From contig LT642492.1 of assembly GCA_900128585.1 (NCBI GenBank), positions 1-16,351 on the forward strand: 16,351 nucleotides of DNA, given 5' to 3'. The stretch is from Stramenopiles sp. TOSAG23-3 (Eukaryota > Sar). Position 1 is the first letter of the stretch. Each line of letters opens with the position of its first letter. Made by a program: the position numbers and the translations under genes. Below the pieces are notes generated by a model, which was not told the DNA's origin, searched no databases, and worked only from the letters and a program-made list of their open reading frames with translations. Positions 9,301 through 15,770 of this stretch are shown in pieces.

Positions 9301-10981
9301 CTCCACGGACAACATAGAGGATGCCAAGTCAAAATCGCTCCTATTTTCCCAGCTAGGGGATGAAGCCGAAGATGCACCATCCAATTGGATATCACCTGGA
9401 CGCAAAGCCCGTGCACGGCCGCCCATGCGTGCCGCTCCTTCCAACTCCACCATACTGGAAAGCCTGCTGCAGGGAGGGACTTCGCGAATGTCTTCACACT
9501 ACAAGCATATCCAGACGGCCGACGAGCAGTACAAGAGGTTGCTCCCTGTAGTAAAGAAATTGAACGAGGATGCGGCACTCCAGCAAAGCCGGTCCCTTCA
9601 TGCCAGCGGGATTGACAGGCGCAGGTTGCTTTCGCAATCGTTGAGGGCCCATCATGACGCCAAAGTCGAACGTGCCCAGCCGGGCCACATGTCCCTTGTA
9701 TTCGCCGGGCGTGACGCCGGCGGAGGAGTTCCCGCGCCATCGCGGCAAATCAAAATCGCATGCGGCCTGTGCTATTTTAAATTTACCCTTGCCAATTTAC
9801 CCTGCGCGGCGACGCGAGGGACCCTTATTCGCATCAGCGAAGAGTTCAAGGCCCAAACGGAGCGCCGGCACCGGGCAGAGTTCCTGAAGGGAAAACATGT
9901 CATAGTAGATGCCGAATCGGTCCCAGTGTCGGGAAGCCGTATGTACGAAAAGTACGGTCGGGTCGTCAAAACCAACGCGGGGCTCGGCCAGCTGTTTCTA
10001 GTGCACTTGGACGGCTCGAGAGCATGGTACAAAATTGACGATAGCTGGGAATGGGAAGTAGAAGATAAGCAAGCGCTGGTCACTAAAAACAAAAAAGCTT
10101 CAAAGGGCGGCAAACCGATAATGACGAAGCAACATCGCCAATCTACCAAACCCCTGCCGCCCGAAGTGGAATACAAACGAAACCGTACAAAAAGCCTGAA
10201 AAAGTACGACAAAGTCCGTATCTGCATCTTTTGCGCTCAGATATACGAAGACGCCTTCGAAACAGAGCGCAAGAAGCAGATGGCAGAGGCGACCGCCATG
10301 CGGGAGCGCAATGCCTCCTCTCGGAAAAACAAAGTTGACATGTTCGCAGATTTTAAAAGGGAGGAAGCAGAACGGAAACGAAAGGAGGAAGAGGAGAAGC
10401 TGGCGGCTGAGCAGAGGGCATTAGAGGAGGAAGAAGCGCAACGCCACGAGGCGGAAGTGGCTCGCAACCGGCGCAAATACCAGCACGAACAAAGGGGAAC
10501 GGACGCCGAGGTCGAGCATTTGCCCACTGCTACCGAAAGGAGGCAGCTCAGCATAAAACGGTGGGAAGCGCGGCACAACAAAAAATATTACGAAGTAAGT
10601 CGGGAAGAGCGGCAAAAAGTTGACATGCTTGCGGAACAAGAAGAAATTGATAGAATGACCCATGAAGCGGAGACGCTCAATGTAATCCTTGACAAGGTTG
10701 GTCTGAACCTCACGTCCATCCCTTTCAGCCTCGAGCAGCTGCGTGCAATGACCCTGCGCCGTAGAATACGGGTCGTTGCGTCGATACGAATCCAAGCCCT
10801 GGCGCGAGGGTTTGTCCAGCGTATTCGAATCGTCCGATACTTGGGTGGCGAAGGGGCAAGCATCGAACAAAACATAGACGAGTTGAAGGATAAAATAGAG
10901 AAGTTAAAAGAGACGAAAAGGGCGTTGGAAGAATCTCACAAGGAACGAACTCGTCGTCGTGAAGGCTTTTCCAAAAAGTAA
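6329..10981 (+). CDS. BRO1-like domain, CxxC zinc-binding, coiled-coil and IQ-motif protein (1550 aa)
   Basis: ATG 6329 is the first in-frame ATG after an in-frame TGA at 6200-6202, and the frame runs uninterrupted to TAA at 10979-10981. Residues about 30-400 are helical and resemble BRO1 domains (ALIX, HD-PTP, BROX): a start around LPKTKSLDF, an SVRYEMCHILFLRA stretch, and ETTAGVLSLLSALILAQTQ at 243-261. BRO1 domains bind ESCRT-III on endosomes. Cysteine pairs follow at 596/599 with 645/648, a C4-H cluster at 954-981 ending CECGH, and 1145/1148 with 1299/1302; zinc binding is likely. Residues about 1188-1247 resemble a Tudor/SH3-like barrel. A charged E/K/R coiled coil spans about 1338-1383, an IQ motif (IQALARGFVQRIR) starts at 1488 and suggests calmodulin binding, and a second coiled coil ends the protein. 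The combination is unfamiliar. A membrane-trafficking or ciliary role is inference only; the BRO1 call is good but not certain. Confidence 0.5.
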   Translation: MASTAGAKGEASSKNDGVDEADQKRDYLFLLTPYRFCLPKTKSLDFGKVLYEISDYALTEKYYRTLDFATKLREEVVRVLEHFHGLLEAPHPADNLLQLDDTARRLYAAATPLEHAIDDYMETLSILVALEENKHIRFRMGCNVEWTTSFPASANTDEDEERGRFRKGSSVRYEMCHILFLRAVVEYTRSARGLYKLHKSHSSTVAAQTWQNLRVSAGIFFHGCVTSAHDHNDYDGEDELGPETTAGVLSLLSALILAQTQHVVYARAVMSGNLPLALERVCSELIKAYDRVGNVLGNITMGDNDDLKQLMTANDWLLTFVKAMYLKNGVLLRARQEKFDAAEVWANVGLSLTRARAHTRMTVMEDTPKAFRTAMKSEKTQFTQYVADYKEVNEKLGTARGPMAHLRSQLMAQLNTTEEKISIAGLSAAISSIVPYDGYSVQEHQINEYVDVFSGPLPFRRREYNEKREQLGDDIDHLPVDEDGEETKEEVSLEASMSRSSLGSPLQKRDSLNSSYFGGSSVWKEGQLEGTRWSSTQMGRTRVLFERIRTKEEHGMVDHGIPFQAPPKPEPTSTRFEELDSLHLEQAGLAVSKKKCGMCRQMFASLGGKVTLKAIMDKQHEWGLPVDHRKRANTATVMYADTPICVFCLQFCYPETADKAGGTSVASVASTDSFGQFMVQSSFKKPSRTALETSAKIVNSLISPPKRSRFRALSPVAVPSATTILRRPRTSPSNVNLARTLGHQAEARMLRLENEAIKPSHVDARPVTRLPHYHSPSFPEKTLKESKLIPKQAVASHGWGLDGNVDDVYYAAALGYDDCAAHDRDRHVLEAHFAKTNELKPMKLLFARLHSLKSYTSNADKLGRKGVALGKKARKATKTEVPDPHNLPRIKLKIWLDLYDDNHEWVKEAMRKSRHIASIPEAGASDLLRTLSTTVETIDWVQFLKIFKTMVTPCTKCPWGRCTTFMFRPNVIGHDYCECGHSLRDHVAPSFSTDNIEDAKSKSLLFSQLGDEAEDAPSNWISPGRKARARPPMRAAPSNSTILESLLQGGTSRMSSHYKHIQTADEQYKRLLPVVKKLNEDAALQQSRSLHASGIDRRRLLSQSLRAHHDAKVERAQPGHMSLVFAGRDAGGGVPAPSRQIKIACGLCYFKFTLANLPCAATRGTLIRISEEFKAQTERRHRAEFLKGKHVIVDAESVPVSGSRMYEKYGRVVKTNAGLGQLFLVHLDGSRAWYKIDDSWEWEVEDKQALVTKNKKASKGGKPIMTKQHRQSTKPLPPEVEYKRNRTKSLKKYDKVRICIFCAQIYEDAFETERKKQMAEATAMRERNASSRKNKVDMFADFKREEAERKRKEEEEKLAAEQRALEEEEAQRHEAEVARNRRKYQHEQRGTDAEVEHLPTATERRQLSIKRWEARHNKKYYEVSREERQKVDMLAEQEEIDRMTHEAETLNVILDKVGLNLTSIPFSLEQLRAMTLRRRIRVVASIRIQALARGFVQRIRIVRYLGGEGASIEQNIDELKDKIEKLKETKRALEESHKERTRRREGFSKK

Positions 10982-11367
10982 GAAAACCCACCAACTAATT
11001 TATATATAGTGTTAATAATAGGGTAAAAACGAAACTCCTCCGTGTATTTTTAGAAGTATTTAAGCAAAGCAGGAAGCAGGAATGAATATAATAAGAGGAA
11101 GGTAATGTAATCTATATACATGAAATAGTGAGGAGGAAAAGAGAAGACAAAATATAATAATATATAAAATATAATAACGAAAAATATGAGATGATCTCTT
11201 AAAGATTTTGGATGTAATGAATGCAATGATGAATGCGAGAAAGTATTTACTTGAATTTAAATGCGTGTTTTTCTGCTTTGTTCACCCTATCAACGATTTT
11301 CAATCTCGCAGCATACTTAAAATAGGCCCATTACTTGCTGGCCGCTGGCTGCTGGGAAGGATTTGCA
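10982..11367. other. AT-rich intergenic region before the SH3/ankyrin gene
   Basis: The first 220 bases hold many TATA/AATAT runs and purine-rich GAGGAA stretches. They probably contain the 3' UTR of the preceding gene and the promoter of the next. Short ATG-initiated frames begin near 11217, upstream of and partly overlapping the next gene's start. No RNA gene or complete ORF was recognised. Confidence 0.5.
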
Positions 11368-13476
11368 ATGGCAAGCAAGCAGCAATACCGTGCACTGCGT
11401 GACTTTGAGCCGTCTGGAGAGGATGAACTTGGGATGGCAGCGGGGGATATAATTAGTTTGTTGGATTCTCAGCCCGGCGAAGACAATAGTTGGAAGAACG
11501 GTCGAAATACCACGTCTGGAAAAGAAGGTCTTTTCCCATTGAACTTTTGTGAACTGTACGAAAGTGAAGTGGCAAAAAGTGTCACGAGCGACGAGCCGAA
11601 GGATGCGCTGTCAACATTTGTCGACAACGAGATTACGTATTATGAGGCGCAAGATACCGAGGAGTCCCAGACCCCAGCACAAGATGCTGAGGCGTCCCGG
11701 CCCTCATCACAAGAGCCATTTGGGTCAAATGACCCACAAAAAGATGCCAGCGCAACGAGTGCAGACATTACCCCGCAGTATCGGGCAGTTTACGATTTCT
11801 CCCCGGATGGAGAGGACGAGTTGGGGTTCAAAAAGGGAGACCTCATAGTAATGACAAAACCAAAGGACACTGCCGATGAGTGGCGCCATGGGTACAACAC
11901 TGCGACATATAAACATGGACTGTTTCCGCTCACCTTTTGCGTGACATCGGACACTCAGGAAAGCATAAATAATACAGACGCAAGCGAGATGCAGGATGAA
12001 CTTTACAGCCTAGTCGAAACGCAATCGGCGCCAACGCGTCCTCCGAAATTGTCCCGTACCGAGCCGTCATCTCCGAAGGGGGGTACTGGCAGTGTCGTTT
12101 CTCGCCAAAGCGTACGGTCCCCAACATTGCTGGCCTCCTCATCCAATATCCTCAACTCGACAGTGACCCGCCCAGCTGCGCAGCGGGTCGTTCCCGAAGA
12201 CCAGGACATCATTACTCGGATAAATGACCAGAACAAGGATCGTAATCTGTGGCTTGCTTGTACTACCTCTCACTGTGTCCGTTGCGCACAACACAAATTG
12301 AGAAAAGAGACTGGAAAGCTCAAGAAGCGGGTGTCCAGCACGTGCGAGCATATATTACAAAGAATTGTACACCTGGTAACGGTAGATGGGGCAGACATAA
12401 ACTATCAAAACGAAGATGCGCTCGGGACAACTCCGTTGATGGCTGCTGCAGAGAAAGGCTTTGCAAACGTTACCAAATTTCTGGTCCAGGATTGTCGAGC
12501 GGACCCGAACAAAACAAGCAAGCAAGGAAAAACTGCCCTTCACATTGCTTCCCGTATAGGAAGCAAGTCGGTGGTGTCGCTGCTGCTGGCCGCAAAGGCA
12601 CAGCCATTGCTTCGAACGGTCACCCACGAGAACACGCCGCCTCATTTTGCGGCGATGCACGGAAAAATAGAAATTTTAAAATTGTTCCTGACAACAGGTT
12701 TGGTCTACATCAATACCCAAAACGCCGCCGGGGATACGTTCTTGCACTGCGCGAGCGCCCATGGCCACACCGCCACCGTCCAATATTTGCTCGACAAGGG
12801 CGCCATGCCGAATGTTCGCAACCAAACCAAAAGCACACCGCTGCAGCTGGCCGCGCAAAATGGACACATTGGTTCCATTAAACTGCTGATAAAATTTGGG
12901 GACGAAGAATCCGTGAACAACCAAAACCACCACGGGAAAACGGCGCTGCACTTTGTCGCGGAGCACAACAATATCGAAATGCTGCATTTGATTCTAGAGA
13001 ACAAAGGAAGGAAAAGCACGAACCTCCCTGATTTCGCCGGGGAGGTCCCTCTCCATGGTGCGGTCCGGAACAAATGTTCCGAAGCGTGCAAGGTACTGTT
13101 TAAAGAGTACAACGCCAACCCAACGTACAGAAACTTGTCTGGAGAGAGCCCGTTAAGTTTGGCGCTGGCACAGAAGAACAGCAATTACCAACGGTGCTAC
13201 GACCAGCTGCGAACCAGCCTGAAGCGGAGAAAACAATTGGAAAAGGAAGCCAACTCAATAAAAATCAATTCCAGGGACAATTTTGTCCTTGAGTACGAAG
13301 ACCGGAAGAGAGCCAAGGAACAGCTTAGTCCAGAACAGTTGCTGAAGAAAAGCGAAACCCGCAGGGGTAACTTCGTAATGCAGATGAAGAAAAAAGAAGA
13401 CGCAGCTTTGCGTAGAAACCTATTTGTAACCAGTGCCAGCAAAGGATTGGAGGGAAAATATTACGTAGTTGGTTAA
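11368..13476 (+). CDS. Double-SH3, eight-ankyrin-repeat scaffold protein (702 aa)
   Basis: The start is placed at ATG 11368; the frame is open further upstream but only through a TTG, and the first SH3 domain begins six residues after this Met. The stop is TAA 13474-13476. SH3-1 covers residues about 7-63 (ALRDFEPSGEDELG, a GD turn, then GLFPLNF) and SH3-2 about 138-193 (AVYDFSPDGEDELGFKKGD, then GLFPLTF). A Ser/Pro/Asp-rich linker leads to a Cys/Lys-rich stretch near 290-340. Eight ankyrin repeats fill about 343-608, several close to consensus, such as GKTALHIASRIGSKSVVSLL. The last about 90 residues are a basic, helical tail. Both domain types bind proteins, so a cytoplasmic adaptor or scaffold is likely; SH3 domains suggest cortical actin or trafficking partners. 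The 3' end of this gene was copied twice downstream. No specific orthologue is recognised. Confidence 0.5.
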   Translation: MASKQQYRALRDFEPSGEDELGMAAGDIISLLDSQPGEDNSWKNGRNTTSGKEGLFPLNFCELYESEVAKSVTSDEPKDALSTFVDNEITYYEAQDTEESQTPAQDAEASRPSSQEPFGSNDPQKDASATSADITPQYRAVYDFSPDGEDELGFKKGDLIVMTKPKDTADEWRHGYNTATYKHGLFPLTFCVTSDTQESINNTDASEMQDELYSLVETQSAPTRPPKLSRTEPSSPKGGTGSVVSRQSVRSPTLLASSSNILNSTVTRPAAQRVVPEDQDIITRINDQNKDRNLWLACTTSHCVRCAQHKLRKETGKLKKRVSSTCEHILQRIVHLVTVDGADINYQNEDALGTTPLMAAAEKGFANVTKFLVQDCRADPNKTSKQGKTALHIASRIGSKSVVSLLLAAKAQPLLRTVTHENTPPHFAAMHGKIEILKLFLTTGLVYINTQNAAGDTFLHCASAHGHTATVQYLLDKGAMPNVRNQTKSTPLQLAAQNGHIGSIKLLIKFGDEESVNNQNHHGKTALHFVAEHNNIEMLHLILENKGRKSTNLPDFAGEVPLHGAVRNKCSEACKVLFKEYNANPTYRNLSGESPLSLALAQKNSNYQRCYDQLRTSLKRRKQLEKEANSIKINSRDNFVLEYEDRKRAKEQLSPEQLLKKSETRRGNFVMQMKKKEDAALRRNLFVTSASKGLEGKYYVVG

Positions 13477-13627
13477 TAATAACCCATACATTATATTTCA
13501 ATAACATAAACCTAGAAGGGCCGTTCTAAGATAATCACGTAATAAAATTCAATTTTTCGTTTTTTAAATATTTTTTGATGAAGAATGAAGAAACTTTCCG
13601 CCGTTATTAGAGTTTTCTGTGTTTTGT

Positions 13628-13677
13628 GTTTAAAAACAAGTTTATGATTTATGATATCAAGAAAGATTTCGATCGGA
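13628..13677 (+). promoter_or_regulatory. Conserved upstream block 1 (copy 1)
   Basis: About 50 bases match 15006-15057 with only a few differences, including the shared core TTTATGATTYATGATATCAA and a shared GATTTCGATCGGA end. Adjacent DNA has diverged far more. It is either a recently duplicated piece or a constrained regulatory element; its distance from the ATG is about 230 bases. Confidence 0.5.
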
Positions 13678-13729
13678 CGCAAATGATTGTCAAATAACAC
13701 TCTCATTTATCACATTTATCATCACGGTT

Positions 13730-13763
13730 AACAGTTCTGAACAAACCACCGAATTTAGTTTGC
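13730..13763 (+). promoter_or_regulatory. Conserved upstream block 2 (copy 1)
   Basis: These 34 bases (starting AACAGTTCTGAACAAA) match 15137-15170 with a single difference. The roughly 50-75 bases separating blocks 1 and 2 do not align well and differ in length, so the two blocks stand out as preserved islands. Confidence 0.5.
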
Positions 13764-13813
13764 TTAGTTATTCGTTGTCGTGTTTAGTGTAAATTGCGAC
13801 TGAAGTCTGCGAT

Positions 13814-13820
13814 TATAAAA
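13814..13820 (+). promoter_or_regulatory. TATA-like box of Myb/SANT-like copy 1
   Basis: TATAAAA lies 90 bases before the ATG at 13910, in a less AT-rich stretch than its surroundings, a sensible place for a core promoter. The segment carrying it is missing from the equivalent place in front of copy 2. Confidence 0.5.
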
Positions 13821-13909
13821 CAAGACTGTCCGCTGTCCTCCACCGTTATTTACTACACCTATCGTTTGCAAGCCCGTTGTGTTGACACTACGATATTGCA
13901 TATACAAAC

Positions 13910-14509
13910 ATGGTAAAGAACAAGTTGAAAAACAAAAAGTCGCGCAGGTCTGCGCCGAAGAAGAAGAAAAGGTCAAAGTCGTGGGCTTGGTCTCGCGAGG
14001 AGGTTAATTTTCTTGTCAAAACGATGACCGACTATGACAGGGAACTGCAAACGCTCGAGTCCGCCCAGGAGAAAGTGTTCTTCGACAGCGACGGAACGCC
14101 GTGCACGATCTTACAAAAGTACATCGAAAAGATCAGTGACAGATACGGCCGCTCAAAGATGGCAGTGGAGAACAAATTTTACAAAATGATCCGACGCAAC
14201 GAGCACCCTGATACGAGGAAAAAGTACGGCGCTTGGAAAACACACGAAGAGGTATACCTGCTGGGCATCGCAAAGGAGTACACCAACCATTTAACGAACA
14301 TCCAGAGGAGAGGCTATTCGCAGGAACCAATTGTGAATGCACTCGACGGCACACCCTGCACCATCTTCCAGATGTACATCAGCAAAGTGGCATCGTTCAC
14401 GAACCGAAGCAAAGTGGCATCGTTCACGAACCGATCGTACAAGGCGTGCGAGTCGAAGTTTTACAAAACTTTGGCGAGGAACTCAACAATATCCAAATGC
14501 CACATTTGA
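13910..14509 (+). CDS. Two-repeat Myb/SANT-like protein, copy 1 (199 aa)
   Basis: ATG 13910 to TGA 14507-14509. The first 24 residues are almost all Lys, Arg, Ser and Asn, a likely nuclear localisation signal and DNA contact. Two related repeats follow: residues about 25-100 (starting W-A-W-S-R-E-E) and about 105-191 (starting G-A-W-K-T-H-E-E). Each has a tryptophan, an acidic helix with L..Y, the motif DGTPCTI-x-Q-x-YI, and a closing helix around RS..A.E.KFYK. This fits a Myb/SANT-like or trihelix-like fold with an enlarged central loop. A perfect 27-bp tandem duplication adds nine residues just before the last helix of repeat 2. The final residues (about STISKCHI) come from ankyrin-gene DNA read in another frame, so the C-terminus is chimeric. 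A nuclear DNA-binding or chromatin role is likely; targets are unknown. Confidence 0.5.
   Translation: MVKNKLKNKKSRRSAPKKKKRSKSWAWSREEVNFLVKTMTDYDRELQTLESAQEKVFFDSDGTPCTILQKYIEKISDRYGRSKMAVENKFYKMIRRNEHPDTRKKYGAWKTHEEVYLLGIAKEYTNHLTNIQRRGYSQEPIVNALDGTPCTIFQMYISKVASFTNRSKVASFTNRSYKACESKFYKTLARNSTISKCHI
14381..14434 (+). repeat. Perfect 27-bp tandem duplication inside Myb/SANT-like copy 1
   Basis: Positions 14381-14407 and 14408-14434 are identical, encoding SKVASFTNR twice in frame. Repeat 1 of the protein has only one equivalent segment (EKISDRYGR), so the insertion is derived. Identical copies imply a recent event. Confidence 0.5.
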
Positions 14510-14857
14510 TTCTAGGGATCAAAGGAAGGAACAGCAATGACCAACGGTGCTACGACCAGCTGCGAACCAGCCTGAAACGGAGGAAACAATTGAAAAAGAA
14601 AACCAACTCAATAAAAACCAATAGCAGGGACGATTTTGTCGTTGAGTGCGAAGAACGGAAGAGAACCAAGGAATAGCTAAGTCCAAAACAGTGTTCAGTT
14701 GCTGAACAAAATCGAAACCCGCAGGGGTAACTTCATCATGCATGCAGATGAAGAAAGAAGAAGACGCAGTTTGCTTTTGAGCGGAGAACCCATTTTTTGA
14801 ACGGTGAGAGAGAAGAGGAAAGAAGGGTTGACAGTTCAAATTTTACGTAGTCGACTA
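14484..14857 (+). pseudogene. Broken copy of the ankyrin gene 3' end (copy 2)
   Basis: It matches the SH3/ankyrin gene from 12966 to its stop, minus 165 bp (parent about 13011-13175, most of ankyrin repeats 7 and 8), joined at a GAA microhomology. It encodes NDQRCYDQLRTSLKRRKQL and a further stretch in the parental frame, then hits TAG at 14674-14676. Small insertions (near 14692 and 14740) shift the frame later, and the last about 80 bases are heavily altered. No start codon or SH3 part is present. It forms the junction with, and supplies the stop codon of, the preceding Myb/SANT-like gene. Confidence 0.5.
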
Positions 14858-15005
14858 ATAATTACCAAATAATGTATAATGCAGTAACATACAATCTTAA
14901 AAGAGCATTCTAAAATTTTAACGTAATATTTTTAATATTTTTAAATATTTTTTAATGAAGCAAGAAGAAGAAACAACTTTTTTGTCGTTATTTTTTAGTT
15001 GTTTT

Positions 15006-15057
15006 GTTTAAAAAAACAAGTTTATGATTCATGATATCAAGCTTGATTTCGATCGGA
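15006..15057 (+). promoter_or_regulatory. Conserved upstream block 1 (copy 2)
   Basis: This is the counterpart of 13628-13677, differing by two extra A residues in the A-run and a few substitutions. It lies about 195 bases before the ATG at 15252. Confidence 0.5.
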
Positions 15058-15136
15058 AGAAAACGATTGCACTTATCCATATTTAATTATCCATTATAAA
15101 TCAATTCTCACAATTATCGAATTAATCAACAATAAT

Positions 15137-15170
15137 AACAGTTCTGAACAAATCACCGAATTTAGTTTGC
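15137..15170 (+). promoter_or_regulatory. Conserved upstream block 2 (copy 2)
   Basis: This is the counterpart of 13730-13763, with one base different in 34. It sits about 82 bases before the ATG at 15252. Confidence 0.5.
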
Positions 15171-15194
15171 GTAAAGATTCGTAACGTGTTTAGT

Positions 15195-15226
15195 GAAAAT
15201 CCGTGAAACCGAAAATCCGTGAAACC
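15195..15226 (+). repeat. Perfect 16-bp tandem duplication in the copy 2 leader
   Basis: GAAAATCCGTGAAACC occurs at 15195-15210 and again immediately at 15211-15226. It replaces the part of the upstream region where copy 1 carries its TATA-like box. Confidence 0.5.
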
Positions 15227-15251
15227 CGTTGTGCTGAAACTACGATATATC

Positions 15252-15770
15252 ATGGGAAAAAGCAAGTCGAGAAACAAAAAGTCGAAAAGGTCCGCGCCGA
15301 AGAAGAAGAAAGCGGCAAAGTCGTGGGCTTGGTCTCGCGAGGAGGTTGCCTTTCTTACCAAAACGATGACCGACTATGACAGGGAACTGCAAACGCTTGA
15401 TGCCGCCCAGGAGAAACGATACTTCGACAAAAACGGAATGCCGTGCACGGTCTTACAAAAGTACGTCGAAAAGGTCGTGGCCAAATACGGTCGTTCAGAG
15501 TTGGCAGTGCAGAACAAATTTTACAAAATGATCCGAAACAAAGAGTACCCTGATACGAGGAGAAAGTACGGCGCTTGGAAAGCACTCGAAGAGAGATACC
15601 TGCTGACAACCGCAAAGGATTACCATGACCATTTATCAAGAATCCAGGAGGGAGGCCTTTCGCAGGAAGTAATTGTGAATGCACTCGACGGCACACCCTG
15701 CACCATCTTCCAGATGTACATCAGCAAAGTGGCATCGTTCACGAACCGAAGCAATATAAGCTGCATCTGA
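15252..15770 (+). CDS. Myb/SANT-like protein, copy 2, truncated in repeat 2 (172 aa)
   Basis: The start is placed at ATG 15252, aligned with the copy 1 start; the frame is open back to a GTG at 15219, which is not a likely start. It runs to TGA 15768-15770. It is clearly paralogous to copy 1: a Lys/Arg-rich N-terminus (RSAPKKKK), repeat 1 beginning W-A-W-S-R-E-E, and repeat 2 beginning Y-G-A-W-K-A-L-E-E with DGTPCTIFQMYISKVASF. Many differences are spread over the gene, yet the frame is intact. The ORF then runs into ankyrin-tail DNA and ends NISCI, losing the closing helix of repeat 2 (YKACESKFYK in copy 1). It may retain only one complete repeat, or be an early pseudogene; its shortened promoter region points the same way. 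Confidence 0.5.
   Translation: MGKSKSRNKKSKRSAPKKKKAAKSWAWSREEVAFLTKTMTDYDRELQTLDAAQEKRYFDKNGMPCTVLQKYVEKVVAKYGRSELAVQNKFYKMIRNKEYPDTRRKYGAWKALEERYLLTTAKDYHDHLSRIQEGGLSQEVIVNALDGTPCTIFQMYISKVASFTNRSNISCI

Larger units (their letters stand above)
13477..13909. other. Spacer upstream of Myb/SANT-like copy 1
   Basis: This holds the ankyrin gene's 3' UTR (AATAAA at 13541-13546) and the promoter region of the next gene. It is homologous to 14858-15251. Two blocks are almost identical between the copies and are listed separately. A third match, beginning CCCGTTGTG at 13873, lies just before the ATG. Confidence 0.5.
14858..15251. other. Spacer upstream of Myb/SANT-like copy 2
   Basis: This AT-rich region is homologous to 13477-13909 but has small indels throughout. 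It keeps both conserved blocks and the CCCGTTGTG segment (15225-15233) just before the ATG. Between GTGTTTAGTG and CCCGTTGTG it has 29 bases where copy 1 has 83, and no TATAAAA remains there. Confidence 0.5.

Noticed and set aside
11335-11367. Extended N-terminus of the SH3/ankyrin protein from a TTG
   Set aside because: No ATG in this extension; ATG 11368 lies just before the first SH3 domain.
12249-12881. 210-codon + strand ORF inside the ankyrin gene
   Set aside because: Out-of-frame reading of clear ankyrin-coding sequence.
14233-14676. 147-codon ORF spanning the Myb/SANT-like gene end and the ankyrin tail
   Set aside because: Its first part is an out-of-frame reading of the Myb/SANT-like gene; only the final part is the ankyrin remnant, already annotated as a pseudogene.
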